From positions 3,782,001-3,846,000 of the forward strand of contig NZ_CP188297.1 of the NCBI RefSeq assembly GCF_050030965.1: a stretch of 64,000 nt of DNA, given 5' to 3'. This document shows positions 44,208-53,497 of this stretch, one piece after another. Made by a program: the position numbers and the translations under genes. How positions within the stretch are numbered: position 1 is the stretch's first letter; each line of letters begins with the position of its first letter. The stretch comes from Glutamicibacter sp002979865 (GTDB lineage Bacteria > Actinomycetota > Actinomycetes > Actinomycetales > Micrococcaceae). The notes beneath the pieces are model-generated. The model was not told where the DNA came from. It made no database searches and worked only from the letters and a program-made list of their open reading frames with translations.

Positions 44208-44972
44208 CTAGCGACGGAAGACGGTTCTCAATGAACCGATACCTTCGACTTCCACTTCTACAACGTCGCCTGCATTTACTAAGCCGACGCCCGCCGGGGT
44301 GCCGGTCATGATGACATCGCCTGGCAGCAAGGTGAAAGCTTCGGAAGCACGAGCAACCAATTCGTTGACTGGCCAGATCATGTCGTTGGTAGTTCCATCT
44401 TGGCGAACCTCTCCATTGACGCGGCTGATAATTCCCAGATCATCCGGGTCGGCAATCTCGGTCTCAATCCACGGGCCCAGCGGGCAAGAACCATCAAAGC
44501 CCTTGGCACGAGCCCATTGCGGATCGGTGCGCTGAGCATCGCGGGCGGTCAGATCGTTTGCTACCGTGTAGCCGAAGATCACGTCCTGCGCTTTGTCGGC
44601 TGGAACGTCCTTGCAAATACGGCCGATCACCACGGCAAGTTCACCTTCGAAGGAAACTTCATTTGAAAACGCCGGCAGGGTGACGGGGTCTCCATGGCCG
44701 ACTACGGAAGTATTCGGCTTCAAGAACATCAGCGGCTCAGCAGGAACTTCATTTCCAAGTTCCTTGGCGTGCTCGCGGTACGTGCGGCCAAAGCCCACCA
44801 CCTTTGAGCGAGGGATGATCGGGGCTACCAACCGAACATCATCCAAGGAGTGCGTAGCACCAGTGGTCTTGATCCCCTGGAAAAATGGATCTCCAGCCAA
44901 AACATGAATATCGTTACCGTCGACGACGCCGTACAGCGGGTCGCTATCTACTACAAATCGTGCAATGCGCAT
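44208..44972 (-). CDS. fumarylacetoacetate hydrolase family protein
   Basis: A 254-residue protein of the FAH superfamily, which hydrolyses or decarboxylates acylpyruvates and related oxo-acids with a divalent metal. Visible are GFGRTYREHAKEL, the metal-ligand region EVSFEGELAVVIGR, and NDLTARDAQR. The C-terminal half has GDVIMTGTPAGVG. Neighbours do not define a catabolic pathway, so the substrate is unknown; acylpyruvate hydrolase or oxaloacetate decarboxylase are possibilities. The gene is often found just upstream of gltX in related genomes. Confidence 0.92.
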   Translation of the reverse strand: MRIARFVVDSDPLYGVVDGNDIHVLAGDPFFQGIKTTGATHSLDDVRLVAPIIPRSKVVGFGRTYREHAKELGNEVPAEPLMFLKPNTSVVGHGDPVTLPAFSNEVSFEGELAVVIGRICKDVPADKAQDVIFGYTVANDLTARDAQRTDPQWARAKGFDGSCPLGPWIETEIADPDDLGIISRVNGEVRQDGTTNDMIWPVNELVARASEAFTLLPGDVIMTGTPAGVGLVNAGDVVEVEVEGIGSLRTVFRR

Positions 44973-45102
44973 GAATACAAGCCTAAACTATGACGTCTCG
45001 GCTTTTCTTTCACTGCAGGAACTGCGACTGCGAAATACGGCTAATGAAGGGAAAGAAAATCCTCGGACGGCAATCCATCTCTGCTCGTCGCCGCGAACTT
45101 AG

Positions 45103-47274
45103 CTAGGGCAATTCCGGCTTCAGGGCAAGCTGCACCAGTGTGGTTTGATTTAGAATCCCGTACACGTGGCCGTCGGCACCAACGGTCAATCTGGTGCCAT
45201 GCCGGTCATGGCTTCGTGTGGACGCAACGGAATGAGTAGTTCCTGCAACATAATCCAACACTGTTATTCCGCCCCCTGCAGCATGAACCATCTTCTGCCC
45301 ATCCGGCGTTACCCTTACGTCTGCAGCTAGCCATCCAGGACGATAGGAAGTGTTTTTAACGTTGTTGACGATATGCCGTTTCTTCAACTGTCCGCTGTCC
45401 AAGTCCAGCAAGGCCACACCTTGCAGATCGGCTACGGCCAGCCAACCGCCGGTAATCGCAGGTGAATACAACGCGCCCGCGGATTCCACAGGACTTGTTT
45501 CCCAGAGGATCTTGCGGGACGCTATGTGCATCTTGAAGACCTTGGCAGGACTTTTCGTATCTTCAACGCCATATCCGTTGCGCACCGAAGTGGTGCCATA
45601 GAGATGCGATTCATCGGCGGCTAGCCCGATGATGGAATGGCCTGAAACGAATCCTTTGCCATCCCCGTCAAGAACCCAAGAGACCGTATCAGTAGCAGGA
45701 TCAATCTTCCCCAGAACACCGCCTGAGACTCCATATTCCGGAACAGTTCCGAAAAACACGCTGGATGAATTCGATGCCCAGCCGAAGGGCCTCGATTGCG
45801 AGTACTCGGTGAGCAGACGTGCAATGCGGTCGTATTTTCTGTCGGCATTGTTTTGAGGTGTTTCCATGAGGACCAGGTCAGCGCTACCGTAGGAACCGAT
45901 ATAGGTCTTGTTCTGGTCGTATTCGACCATTCCTTCGATCTGGTTGATCACCTGCTCGTCATCGCCGGAGTTCCAACGAACGCCAGTTTCCGGATTCAAT
46001 GCGGCGACACCGTTCGCCTTGTATCCTCCGATATAGATGTTTCCGTCACTGTGTCCGAGCAGCGATTGGATCTTGATGGCGCTCGGGGTCAATCGGATTT
46101 CGCGGGTAGCGCGTACGCGATTCAAACCCAGATCGAATGTTTCACAGAGAATCCCATCGGTTGTCGTACTGATGATGAGGATGCGCCCATTCTGCGGAAT
46201 GATGCACAAGATGCCGCGCGCCTCGACTTTTCCGAGCTGCTTGTCGTCCATTCCCTGGAATGCAGTTGAATGCAGATGGCCGGCAGTGATGCTGAAGAAT
46301 CTCCCCGAACTGGCCTTGGAAATCTCGCGCGATGCCCATACCCGGGTCACTGGCTCGTGCCATTTCATCGTCCGGGTATCGAGTATGAGTTGTTCGGAAA
46401 CGGAGCTAACGGTAACAGCGAGGTAGTGCCCGATAGGGTCGATTGACCCAATGAATCCATGGGCCACATCCACTGGAAGGTTTATTTCACGTACTGCATC
46501 CGGCTTCCCCGCCTCAAAGGTGAATAACCTAGGATTCCGAGACCCCGTTCCCATCCATACCCTGCCCCGGCCATCCAATGCCAGCCGGCGGATATAGTCG
46601 GTGTCTTCGGCTACACGATCAAACACTCGAAGTTTCTTGCTTTCGACGTTGTAGTTGAAGCTTGCGCCGAGTGGATAGGTCCCTCCCCATAAATTGCCGC
46701 TCGAATCAAGCCGAAGCTCATATGCAACCGAGGCGCCTTCAACGTCCACCAGGGTATTGAACTGCTCAGGAATCGCTGGATTCCATGCGAGAACACTCCC
46801 GTCCACACTGACATATAGTCTTTGCCGGGGTTCATCCCAAACCATCGAATCAATTCCGTGCCCGCTGTCATCGGGCAAATTCAACGTGTGAATAGCGTTG
46901 CCGACGGAGGGATCGACTATTTGCAGTTCATTGATATGCCCGACAACAGACACCGCCAACCGAAGCTTCGAAGAATTGCGATAGTTGGTTAGAGGTACCG
47001 CCTCAAGAATCTTCAGCGTCGAATATGCTCTGCCGAAGACCTTTTCATGGCCACTAATTTCCTTCCCACTCTTCAGATTCGCTAAATACCGCATATCGGG
47101 AGTCGGTTTCGGCGTGGGGCTCGGAGACGGCGTCACTGAAGGAGCGCTAATCTCAGAGGCCCGACGGTCCGGGAAGAGGAAAGAAAGCCCTGCGGCGGTT
47201 CCACCAACAACAGCCAGACCGAGCAAGCTTCGTCTTGCAATGCTTCTATTTTCCCTGCGCTCTTCTCCAGACAA
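45103..47274 (-). CDS. Tat-exported beta-propeller protein of unknown function
   Basis: A 723-residue protein. The N-terminus has a twin-arginine signal (ARRSLLGLAV, Arg14-Arg15) and a hydrophobic stretch, then a Pro-rich linker (TPSPSPTPKPTPD). The rest is built of repeating beta-blades such as LQIVDPSVGNAIHTLNL, MVWDEPRQRLYVS, LALDGRGRVWMG, ALNPETG and LLDLDSGQLKK, a pattern of WD40/PQQ-like propellers. No catalytic motif is recognised. Export by Tat suggests folding or cofactor binding before secretion. It lies alone between the FAH gene and ilvE, with no obvious operon partner. Confidence 0.8.
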   Translation of the reverse strand: MSGEERRENRSIARRSLLGLAVVGGTAAGLSFLFPDRRASEISAPSVTPSPSPTPKPTPDMRYLANLKSGKEISGHEKVFGRAYSTLKILEAVPLTNYRNSSKLRLAVSVVGHINELQIVDPSVGNAIHTLNLPDDSGHGIDSMVWDEPRQRLYVSVDGSVLAWNPAIPEQFNTLVDVEGASVAYELRLDSSGNLWGGTYPLGASFNYNVESKKLRVFDRVAEDTDYIRRLALDGRGRVWMGTGSRNPRLFTFEAGKPDAVREINLPVDVAHGFIGSIDPIGHYLAVTVSSVSEQLILDTRTMKWHEPVTRVWASREISKASSGRFFSITAGHLHSTAFQGMDDKQLGKVEARGILCIIPQNGRILIISTTTDGILCETFDLGLNRVRATREIRLTPSAIKIQSLLGHSDGNIYIGGYKANGVAALNPETGVRWNSGDDEQVINQIEGMVEYDQNKTYIGSYGSADLVLMETPQNNADRKYDRIARLLTEYSQSRPFGWASNSSSVFFGTVPEYGVSGGVLGKIDPATDTVSWVLDGDGKGFVSGHSIIGLAADESHLYGTTSVRNGYGVEDTKSPAKVFKMHIASRKILWETSPVESAGALYSPAITGGWLAVADLQGVALLDLDSGQLKKRHIVNNVKNTSYRPGWLAADVRVTPDGQKMVHAAGGGITVLDYVAGTTHSVASTRSHDRHGTRLTVGADGHVYGILNQTTLVQLALKPELP

Positions 47275-47382
47275 ACATTACTCCGTTCGATCGGCCCCAG
47301 AACTTCTTGCAGCGGAGCAGCGTCTGCTACATACTGACGCTAGCAACTGCGTTTGCACATGACCAATTCGGTTTAAAAACCA

Positions 47383-47413
47383 CTGGTCCCGAGACTATAA
47401 GTCTCGAGACCAG
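47383..47413 (-). terminator. intrinsic terminator after ilvE
   Basis: CTGGTC (47383-47388) pairs with GACCAG (47408-47413), and CGAGACT with AGTCTCG, with one C/A mismatch and an ATA loop. On the - strand it is followed by a run of T residues (47379-47375). It starts 17 bases after the ilvE stop. Confidence 0.8.
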
Positions 47414-47429
47414 CAACCTTGAGGTAGCT

Positions 47430-48524
47430 TTACGCCAAAGGCTCCAGCCAACCGTGACGGTCTTCCACGGTACCCCGCTGAATTCCCAGCAGTTCTTCGC
47501 GAATGGACATGGTCACCTCACCGGCTGCAGCACTCTCATCACCAATGAGCTCTTCGCCGTTCTTCAGCAGGCCGATAGGGGTGATCACCGCCGCTGTACC
47601 GCAAGCAAAGACCTCGGCAATGTCGCCTGAGGCGATGCCTTCACGCCACTCATCCAGGGTGATCTTGCGTTCTTCCACCTCCATGCCGCGATCCTTCGCG
47701 AGCTGGATGACCGATGAACGGGTCACGCCTTCAAGAATGGTTCCGGTCAACGCTGGGGTCACCAGCTTGTTGTCCTTCGTTACGAAGAAGACATTCATGC
47801 CCCCGAGCTCTTCAACGGCATTGTCATTGAAGGAGTCAAGGAACAGAACCTGCTTGCAGCCGTTTTCTTCAGCTTCCAGCTGGGCTACGAGCGAGGCCGC
47901 GTAGTTGCCACCGCACTTAGCCGAACCTGTACCGCCTCGGCCTGCTCGTGCGTAGTTCTTCGATACCCAAATAGCCACTGGCTTGAGTTCGCCACCGAAG
48001 TAATTACCTGCTGGAGAAGCGATGACGCGGTAGGAAACCTCACGCGCTGCACGCACACCAAGGAATGCTTCGGTAGCAATCATGAATGGACGCAGGTACA
48101 GGGCTTCACCGTCACCGGTAGGAACCCAATCGATATCCGTTGCTACCAGCTTGCGCAGCGAGTCGACGAAAACGTCTTCATCCAGCTGCGGGAGTGCTAG
48201 GCGCTGAGCCGACTTATTCATGCGGGCAGCGTTGGCCTGCGGGCGGAAAGTCCATACCGAACCATCGGCATGGCGGTAGGCCTTCAGGCCTTCGAAGATT
48301 TCCTGGCCATAATGCAGGACCGAAGCGGCCGGGTCCATGGCGATAGGGCCGTATGGCTCAATTCGAGCATCATGCCATTCACCGTTACGGCCGCTATCGT
48401 CTGCTGACCAGTCGATGACTGCGGTGTGGTCAGTGAAGAAGTCTCCGAACCCAGGATTAGCCAAGACGCCGGCTCGGTCCTGTTCGCTCTTGCGATTCGT
48501 TGAGAGATTTTCGGTGAATTCCAT
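47430..48524 (-). CDS. ilvE: branched-chain amino acid aminotransferase
   Basis: Last step of valine, leucine and isoleucine synthesis and first of their breakdown. The 364-residue fold-type IV PLP enzyme has LHYGQEIFEGLKAYR, LYLRPFMIATEAFLGV, and the PLP-lysine region SAKCGGNYA. ELGGMNVFFV and GTAAVITPIG are typical of IlvE rather than D-amino-acid transaminases. leuB lies just upstream on the same strand, with a terminator between them. Confidence 0.97.
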   Translation of the reverse strand: MEFTENLSTNRKSEQDRAGVLANPGFGDFFTDHTAVIDWSADDSGRNGEWHDARIEPYGPIAMDPAASVLHYGQEIFEGLKAYRHADGSVWTFRPQANAARMNKSAQRLALPQLDEDVFVDSLRKLVATDIDWVPTGDGEALYLRPFMIATEAFLGVRAAREVSYRVIASPAGNYFGGELKPVAIWVSKNYARAGRGGTGSAKCGGNYAASLVAQLEAEENGCKQVLFLDSFNDNAVEELGGMNVFFVTKDNKLVTPALTGTILEGVTRSSVIQLAKDRGMEVEERKITLDEWREGIASGDIAEVFACGTAAVITPIGLLKNGEELIGDESAAAGEVTMSIREELLGIQRGTVEDRHGWLEPLA

Positions 48525-48555
48525 CTACCCTGGACTTCCTAGTTCAATAAACAAA

Positions 48556-48591
48556 GAACGGATGCTCCACGCCTCAGCGGAACATCCGTTC
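48556..48591 (-). terminator. terminator after leuB
   Basis: GAACGGATG (48556-48564) pairs with CATCCGTTC (48583-48591), extended by TCC/GGA after a C/A mismatch. On the - strand it is followed by TTTGTTTATTG. It lies about 50 bases after the leuB stop and 31 bases before the ilvE start, so ilvE needs its own promoter or read-through. Confidence 0.7.
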
Positions 48592-48639
48592 GTGGAATTT
48601 GCTACTGGCTATTAGCTAACCAGAAACGTCACTTTCAGC

Positions 48640-49698
48640 TTATGCCAGTAACGCCACAATTGCATCGCCAATTTCACTTGTGGTGCGATTATCGGTCAAT
48701 TCTTGACGTGAAGTGATCTCTTTTTCAACAGCTTGCTCAACTGTGCGAGCTTCTTCAGCCAACCCGAGGTGATCAAGCATCAGTGCCACGGACAGAATCG
48801 CCGCGGTTGGGTCTGCCTTCTGCTGGCCGGCAATATCAGGAGCCGAACCATGAACCGGCTCAAACATCGATGGGTAGGTACGGTCCATATTGATGTTGCC
48901 ACTGGCGGCCAAGCCAATACCACCGGTAATGGCGCCGGCCTGGTCAGTGAGGATGTCGCCAAAGAGGTTGTCAGTGACAATCACATCGAAACGCGATGGG
49001 TCCGTGGTCAGGAAGATGGTAGCCGCATCCACGTGCAGGTAATCGTGGGTAACCTCTGGGAATTCCTGTGCCACCATTTCGACAGTGCGCTTCCACAAAT
49101 GCCCCGCGTGCACCAGCACGTTGTGCTTGTGCACCAGGGTGACACGCTTGCGTTCACGCTCTGATGCGCGGCGGAAGGCGTCGCGGACAACACGTTCCAC
49201 GCCGTAGGCGGTATTCACCGATACTTCGGTAGCGATTTCATGCGCGGTGCCCGTGCGCACCGAACCGCCGTTGCCTACATAGGGGCCTTCGGTACCTTCG
49301 CGAACCACCACGAAGTCAATTTCACCGGGGTTAGCCAGGGGGCTCTCAATTCCAGGATAGAGCTTAGCCGGACGCAGATTCACGAAATGATCCAGCGAGA
49401 AGCGGAGCTTCAAAAGCATTTCGCGCTCGATAATTCCTGACGGAATGCGCGTATCTCCAGGGGCAGCGCCAACCGCGCCGAAGAGAATCGCATCGTGCTT
49501 CTTGAGAGCTTCCAGCGTCGCTTCCGGAAGTGTTTCGCCAGTCGCCAGCCAATGTTCTGCACCAAGCTTGTAGTCAGTCAGCTTGATCTCGTTCTTGCCG
49601 CCGTTAGTGACGAACTTCAGAACCTTGACCGCTTCGGCAACAACTTCTGGGCCAATACCGTCACCCGGAATGACCGCAATATCAATTACATTTCCCAT
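48640..49698 (-). CDS. leuB: 3-isopropylmalate dehydrogenase
   Basis: Oxidises and decarboxylates 3-isopropylmalate to 2-oxoisocaproate in leucine synthesis. The 352-residue protein has IAVIPGDGIGPEV at the N-terminus, VVREGTEGPYVG, and the metal-binding VTDNLFGDILTDQAG. Length is typical. No Shine-Dalgarno sequence precedes the ATG; a TAGAAT 7 bases upstream fits a leaderless mRNA. The candidate operator at 49740-49761 links it to the ndgR regulon. Confidence 0.97.
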   Translation of the reverse strand: MGNVIDIAVIPGDGIGPEVVAEAVKVLKFVTNGGKNEIKLTDYKLGAEHWLATGETLPEATLEALKKHDAILFGAVGAAPGDTRIPSGIIEREMLLKLRFSLDHFVNLRPAKLYPGIESPLANPGEIDFVVVREGTEGPYVGNGGSVRTGTAHEIATEVSVNTAYGVERVVRDAFRRASERERKRVTLVHKHNVLVHAGHLWKRTVEMVAQEFPEVTHDYLHVDAATIFLTTDPSRFDVIVTDNLFGDILTDQAGAITGGIGLAASGNINMDRTYPSMFEPVHGSAPDIAGQQKADPTAAILSVALMLDHLGLAEEARTVEQAVEKEITSRQELTDNRTTSEIGDAIVALLA

Positions 49699-49705
49699 GG
49701 CACAG

Positions 49706-49761
49706 ATTCTATCGACTAGCGTCCGCCATTTGAGAGTTCATCTCAAATAATGAGATCTGAT
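49706..49761 (-). promoter_or_regulatory. leuB promoter and shared operator
   Basis: On the - strand TAGAAT (49711-49706) ends 7 bases before the ATG at 49698, the spacing of a leaderless start. Upstream lies ATCTCA (49740-49745), a 5-base gap, then TGAGAT (49751-49756), a 6-bp inverted repeat; a third half-site TTTGAGA lies at 49729-49735. The 22 bases at 49740-49761 match the ndgR operator (36396-36417) at 19 positions. The same regulator probably acts at both places. Confidence 0.65.
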
Positions 49762-49881
49762 GAGTTTCCGCCGACATATTTCCTCCCCGGGCATGAGGCA
49801 TCGCCGTCTTCATTGCCGATAACCTTGGATAAACAGATCCTTTGCTTCGCTATACGGATCAACAGCTACTAACACGTCGAA

Positions 49882-51114
49882 TTGCAGGAACTCTTGATCT
49901 TTGCCAATCCCCACCGTCGAATTGACGGTTGGATCCGCGAGAATCCCGGACGGGTAGATTTCATCACCGGCCTGCTGTACACGCTGTTCTGCATACCGGC
50001 CGCTCTCAGCCTCGCTTCTTCGATGTCAGTTGCCGCCGTTCTCGCCGTGCTGAGCCTTTCTCTTCTCCAGTCAGCTCCGCTGATGGTGCGGCGTCGCTGC
50101 CCATGGGCAGCGACCCTCGTTGTCGCCACCGGGCATGTATTGCAACTGGGCTTTGACGGGCTAATGATGTTCTCGCAAGTATCCGTTCCGATCATGGTTT
50201 ACACCATGGCTGTCTACGGGAAACGCTGGCAGTCATTCAGCACGCTGGGGCTGGGCCTGATTGGCGCGTTGTTGGCGACGTTCAGCATGTTCGGCGCCTC
50301 AAGGTACTCACCGGATCCATCCCCCGTCTTCACCTTCGACATGATGATTTCTTTCGTGGGTCTTGCATTGGTTGTCACCCTTTCCTGGACCTTCGGTGAC
50401 TTAGCGCGAACGAGGCGCCTGGCCATGAAGTCCCTGAAGGATCATGCCGAACGCCTCGAGAAAGAACGCCTCACCGAGCGCGCCCTGGCAGCTTCCGACG
50501 AGAGAAACCACATTGCCCGCGAGATGCATGACATCGTGGCCCATTCGCTCTCTGTCATCATCACCCAGGCCAACGGGGCACGATATGCGGCGGCGAAAGA
50601 CCCGGAGATTGCCATCGAGACCCTGAAGACAGTTTCAGACACTGGCCGCGCATCGCTGAAAGAAATGCGCAGGCTTCTGGGAGTTCTACGCAAGGACGAG
50701 GAATTGGAGAATCGCCCTCTTCCGTCATTGGCAAACGTACCTGAACTCGTGGAAAGCGTTGCCGTGTCCGGACTGAATGTCCATCTCGAAACTTCTGGAA
50801 CGCCGCGGAAAGAACTACCGGCAGGCGCGGAGCTCACAATCTATCGATGCGTTCAAGAATCACTCACGAATGTCATTAAGCATGCTGGTCCGGATACACA
50901 GACCCAAGTCCATATTGAGTGGACTTCCCGGGGCTTGAATTTGAGCGTCAGCGACGATGGGCGAGGTGCCGGTTCCATCGTCCTCGAAGGCGTAGGACAA
51001 GGTCTGCAGGGAATGAAAGAACGCGTAGCCTTATATGAAGGTACCTGCACTGCACTCCCCCGGACCGGTGGCGGTTTCACCGTTAATGTTTCCATCCCTT
51101 ACACCGAGGACTAA
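49882..51114 (+). CDS. two-component sensor histidine kinase (NarL-type partner)
   Basis: A 410-residue HisKA_3 kinase. The N-terminal 170 residues contain about five membrane helices. The phosphoacceptor is His216 in AREMHDIVAHSL, and the HATPase part has CVQESLTNVIKHAG, VSDDGRGAG and GVGQGLQGMKERV. The TTG at 49882 has no clear ribosome site; a TTG at 49894 with AGGA upstream (giving MIFANPHRR) is an equal candidate. The response regulator follows after 7 bases. The signal is unknown. Confidence 0.92.
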   Translation: MQELLIFANPHRRIDGWIRENPGRVDFITGLLYTLFCIPAALSLASSMSVAAVLAVLSLSLLQSAPLMVRRRCPWAATLVVATGHVLQLGFDGLMMFSQVSVPIMVYTMAVYGKRWQSFSTLGLGLIGALLATFSMFGASRYSPDPSPVFTFDMMISFVGLALVVTLSWTFGDLARTRRLAMKSLKDHAERLEKERLTERALAASDERNHIAREMHDIVAHSLSVIITQANGARYAAAKDPEIAIETLKTVSDTGRASLKEMRRLLGVLRKDEELENRPLPSLANVPELVESVAVSGLNVHLETSGTPRKELPAGAELTIYRCVQESLTNVIKHAGPDTQTQVHIEWTSRGLNLSVSDDGRGAGSIVLEGVGQGLQGMKERVALYEGTCTALPRTGGGFTVNVSIPYTED

Positions 51115-51121
51115 TATTCAA

Positions 51122-51814
51122 ATGCCTAAAACAGATGCCATCAAGGTCGGCCTGGTCGATGATCAGCTCTTGGTTCGCAGTGGCTTCAGAATGCTCATTA
51201 ATTCCCAAGAGGATATGGAAGTCATTGTTGAAGCTGGCAATGGCCGTGAAGCACTAGCTGCACCACTGATGGCTCAGGCGGATGTCATCTTGATGGACGT
51301 GCGAATGCCGGAAATGGACGGCATCGAAGCTACCGAACGCCTATTGGATCCAGATAAGAAGGCCGCGGATGGTCCCAAGATCATCGTGCTGACGACTTTC
51401 GACATGGACGAATATGCGCTAAGCGCCATTCAAGCCGGCGCAAGCGGCTTTCTTTTGAAGGATGCGCCCCCAGAAGAACTCTTGGAGTCAGTACGCACCG
51501 TCAATCGAGGAGATGCCGTCATAGCGCCATCGACCACTCGACGGTTGCTGGACCACATGGCGCCAATGCTCAAGAAGAGCTCGTCACAGCACAAGGATCA
51601 CCTAATTGCAGCTGTTGAATCGCTGACACCTCGCGAGCGGGAAGTGTTTGGCTTGATTGCAGAAGGCTTTTCCAACCCGGAAATCGCAGAAAAACTATTC
51701 CTGTCAGAAGCCACAGTCAAAACCCATGTGGGCCATATTCTGGCCAAACTGGAAGCTCGTGACCGGGTCCAGGCTGTAGTCATCGCCTACCAGACCGGAG
51801 TAGTCACACCCTGA
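51122..51814 (+). CDS. NarL/FixJ-family response regulator
   Basis: A 230-residue regulator. The receiver has the acidic pair Asp13-Asp14 and the phosphoacceptor Asp59 in LMDVRMPEMDG, then LTTFDMDEYA and the conserved Lys in FLLKDAPPEEL. The C-terminal LuxR helix-turn-helix has LTPREREVFGLIAEGFSN and KTHVGHILAKL. The ATG at 51122 is preferred to an in-frame upstream ATG inside the kinase gene because the protein begins KVGLVDDQ here. It is the partner of the preceding kinase. Confidence 0.95.
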   Translation: MPKTDAIKVGLVDDQLLVRSGFRMLINSQEDMEVIVEAGNGREALAAPLMAQADVILMDVRMPEMDGIEATERLLDPDKKAADGPKIIVLTTFDMDEYALSAIQAGASGFLLKDAPPEELLESVRTVNRGDAVIAPSTTRRLLDHMAPMLKKSSSQHKDHLIAAVESLTPREREVFGLIAEGFSNPEIAEKLFLSEATVKTHVGHILAKLEARDRVQAVVIAYQTGVVTP

Positions 51815-51825
51815 CTGAATGAAAA

Positions 51826-51871
51826 ATTGAGGTGTTCTGCTCTGATTCCGAATCAAGCAGAACACCTCAAT
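51826..51871. terminator. long bidirectional terminator between response regulator and metG
   Basis: ATTGAGGTGTTCTGCT (51826-51841) pairs perfectly with AGCAGAACACCTCAAT (51856-51871), and the 14-base centre is itself nearly palindromic (TGATTC, GAATCA). A-rich sequence precedes it and TTTCCTC follows, so it can act in both directions between the convergent genes. Confidence 0.9.
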
Positions 51872-51889
51872 TTCCTCTCAGGAAAATTT

Positions 51890-53440
51890 TTACTTCTCTT
51901 CCTCGTAGCGTGGGAACACAGGAGAAGGAGCTGGGAGCTCAGTGCCTGGGACCAAAGCGCTATCAAAGGACTCAAAGGTTCGCGCCGAACCTTCACCAAC
52001 TGCCAACGCATTGAGCATAGAAGTCATGGCCTGCGGCAATACTGGCTGAAGCAGCAACGCCACCTTGCGGACAATCTCAATGGTCACGTACAAGACAGTA
52101 GCCATACGCTCGGGATCGGTCTTCTTCAGCTTCCATGGCTCCTGCTCAGCGAAGTAGGCATTGGTATCGCCCAGAACGTGCCAAACGGATTCAAGTGCCT
52201 TGCTAAATTCCTGACGCGAGAAAGCATCGCGGTTGATCTCCAGCAGCTTGCCGGCTGCTTCCACAATCTGCTGATCAGCTTCCAGCAATTCGCCCGGGGT
52301 CGGGACTACTCCCCCACAGTTCTTTGCGACCATCGAAAGTGAACGCTGTGCAAGGTTGCCGAAGTTATTGGCCAGGTCACCGTTAATACGGGCAACGATG
52401 GTCTCGTGGTTGTAGCTGCCATCGGCACCGAACGGAACTTCCCGCAGGAAGAAGTAGCGCACCTGGTCCAGGCCATAACGGTTCACAAAATCATCTGGGG
52501 AAACAGTGTTGCCCAGGGATTTGGACATCTTCACACCGTTATTGTGCAGGAATCCATGGATCATGACGCGCTTAGGCAATGGCAGTTTTGCAGACATCAA
52601 GAATGCTGGCCAGTAGATCGCGTGGAATCGCGAGATGTCTTTGCCGATCACGTGGACATCTGCCGGCCAGTATTTCTGGAAAGAAGCAGACTCAACGTCC
52701 GGGAATCCAACGCCCGTCAGGTAATTGGTCAGCGCGTCTACCCACACGTACATGACATGCTTCTCGTTGCCCGGTACCGGGATACCCCAGTCAAAAGTTG
52801 TTCGAGAGATCGAAAGGTCCATCAGACCGCCTTCGACAAACCGTACTACTTCATTGAAGCGGGAACGTGGCGCGCCGAATTCAGGGTTGTTCTGGTAGTA
52901 CTCCAGCAACTTGTCCTGGTATTTGGATAAGCGGAAGAAGTAGGACTCTTCTTCAGTCCAAGTAACTTCGGTGTCGGTTTCAACGGCATAACGAATACCG
53001 TCCTCGCGCACTTCCGTCTGGTCTTCGGTGTAGAAGGCCTCATCGCGTACCGAGTACCATCCTGCGTACTTATCCAAGTAAATGTCATCATTGGCTTCCA
53101 TGCGGCGCCAGAGTTCCTGCGCAGCCGCATGATGGTCTGCATCAGTGGTACGGATGAAGCGGTCGTAGCTTGTACCCAGCTCATCATTCATGGCCTGGAA
53201 TGCATCCGAGTTACGCTGGGCCAGCTGAGCCGGCGTGACCCCATGATTCTCTGCGGTCTGCATCATCTTCTGGCCATGCTCATCGGTGCCGGTCAGGAAG
53301 AAGACGTCAAAACCATCCAGGCGCTTGAATCGAGCCATAACGTCGGTAGCCACTACCTCGTAGGCATGCCCAATGTGCGGGGTACCGTTCGGGTAAGAAA
53401 TAGCCGTGGTGATGTAAAAAGGTTTCTGCTGAGAAGTCAC
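51890..53440 (-). CDS. metG: methionyl-tRNA synthetase
   Basis: A 516-residue class I synthetase with the HIGH motif in YPNGTPHIGHAYE and the KMSKS loop in GVKMSKSLGN. It ends without the C-terminal tRNA-binding (Arc1p-like) domain of longer MetRS. The start is GTG at 53440; the nearest purine-rich site (AAGG) is 13 bases away, while TAAATT ends 6 bases before the GTG, so a leaderless start is possible. Confidence 0.97.
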   Translation of the reverse strand: MTSQQKPFYITTAISYPNGTPHIGHAYEVVATDVMARFKRLDGFDVFFLTGTDEHGQKMMQTAENHGVTPAQLAQRNSDAFQAMNDELGTSYDRFIRTTDADHHAAAQELWRRMEANDDIYLDKYAGWYSVRDEAFYTEDQTEVREDGIRYAVETDTEVTWTEEESYFFRLSKYQDKLLEYYQNNPEFGAPRSRFNEVVRFVEGGLMDLSISRTTFDWGIPVPGNEKHVMYVWVDALTNYLTGVGFPDVESASFQKYWPADVHVIGKDISRFHAIYWPAFLMSAKLPLPKRVMIHGFLHNNGVKMSKSLGNTVSPDDFVNRYGLDQVRYFFLREVPFGADGSYNHETIVARINGDLANNFGNLAQRSLSMVAKNCGGVVPTPGELLEADQQIVEAAGKLLEINRDAFSRQEFSKALESVWHVLGDTNAYFAEQEPWKLKKTDPERMATVLYVTIEIVRKVALLLQPVLPQAMTSMLNALAVGEGSARTFESFDSALVPGTELPAPSPVFPRYEEEK

Positions 53441-53497
53441 GATATAAATTTACCTTAGCTAGCGTCAGAAAGCGGATTTCCAGATTGTACTGACTCG

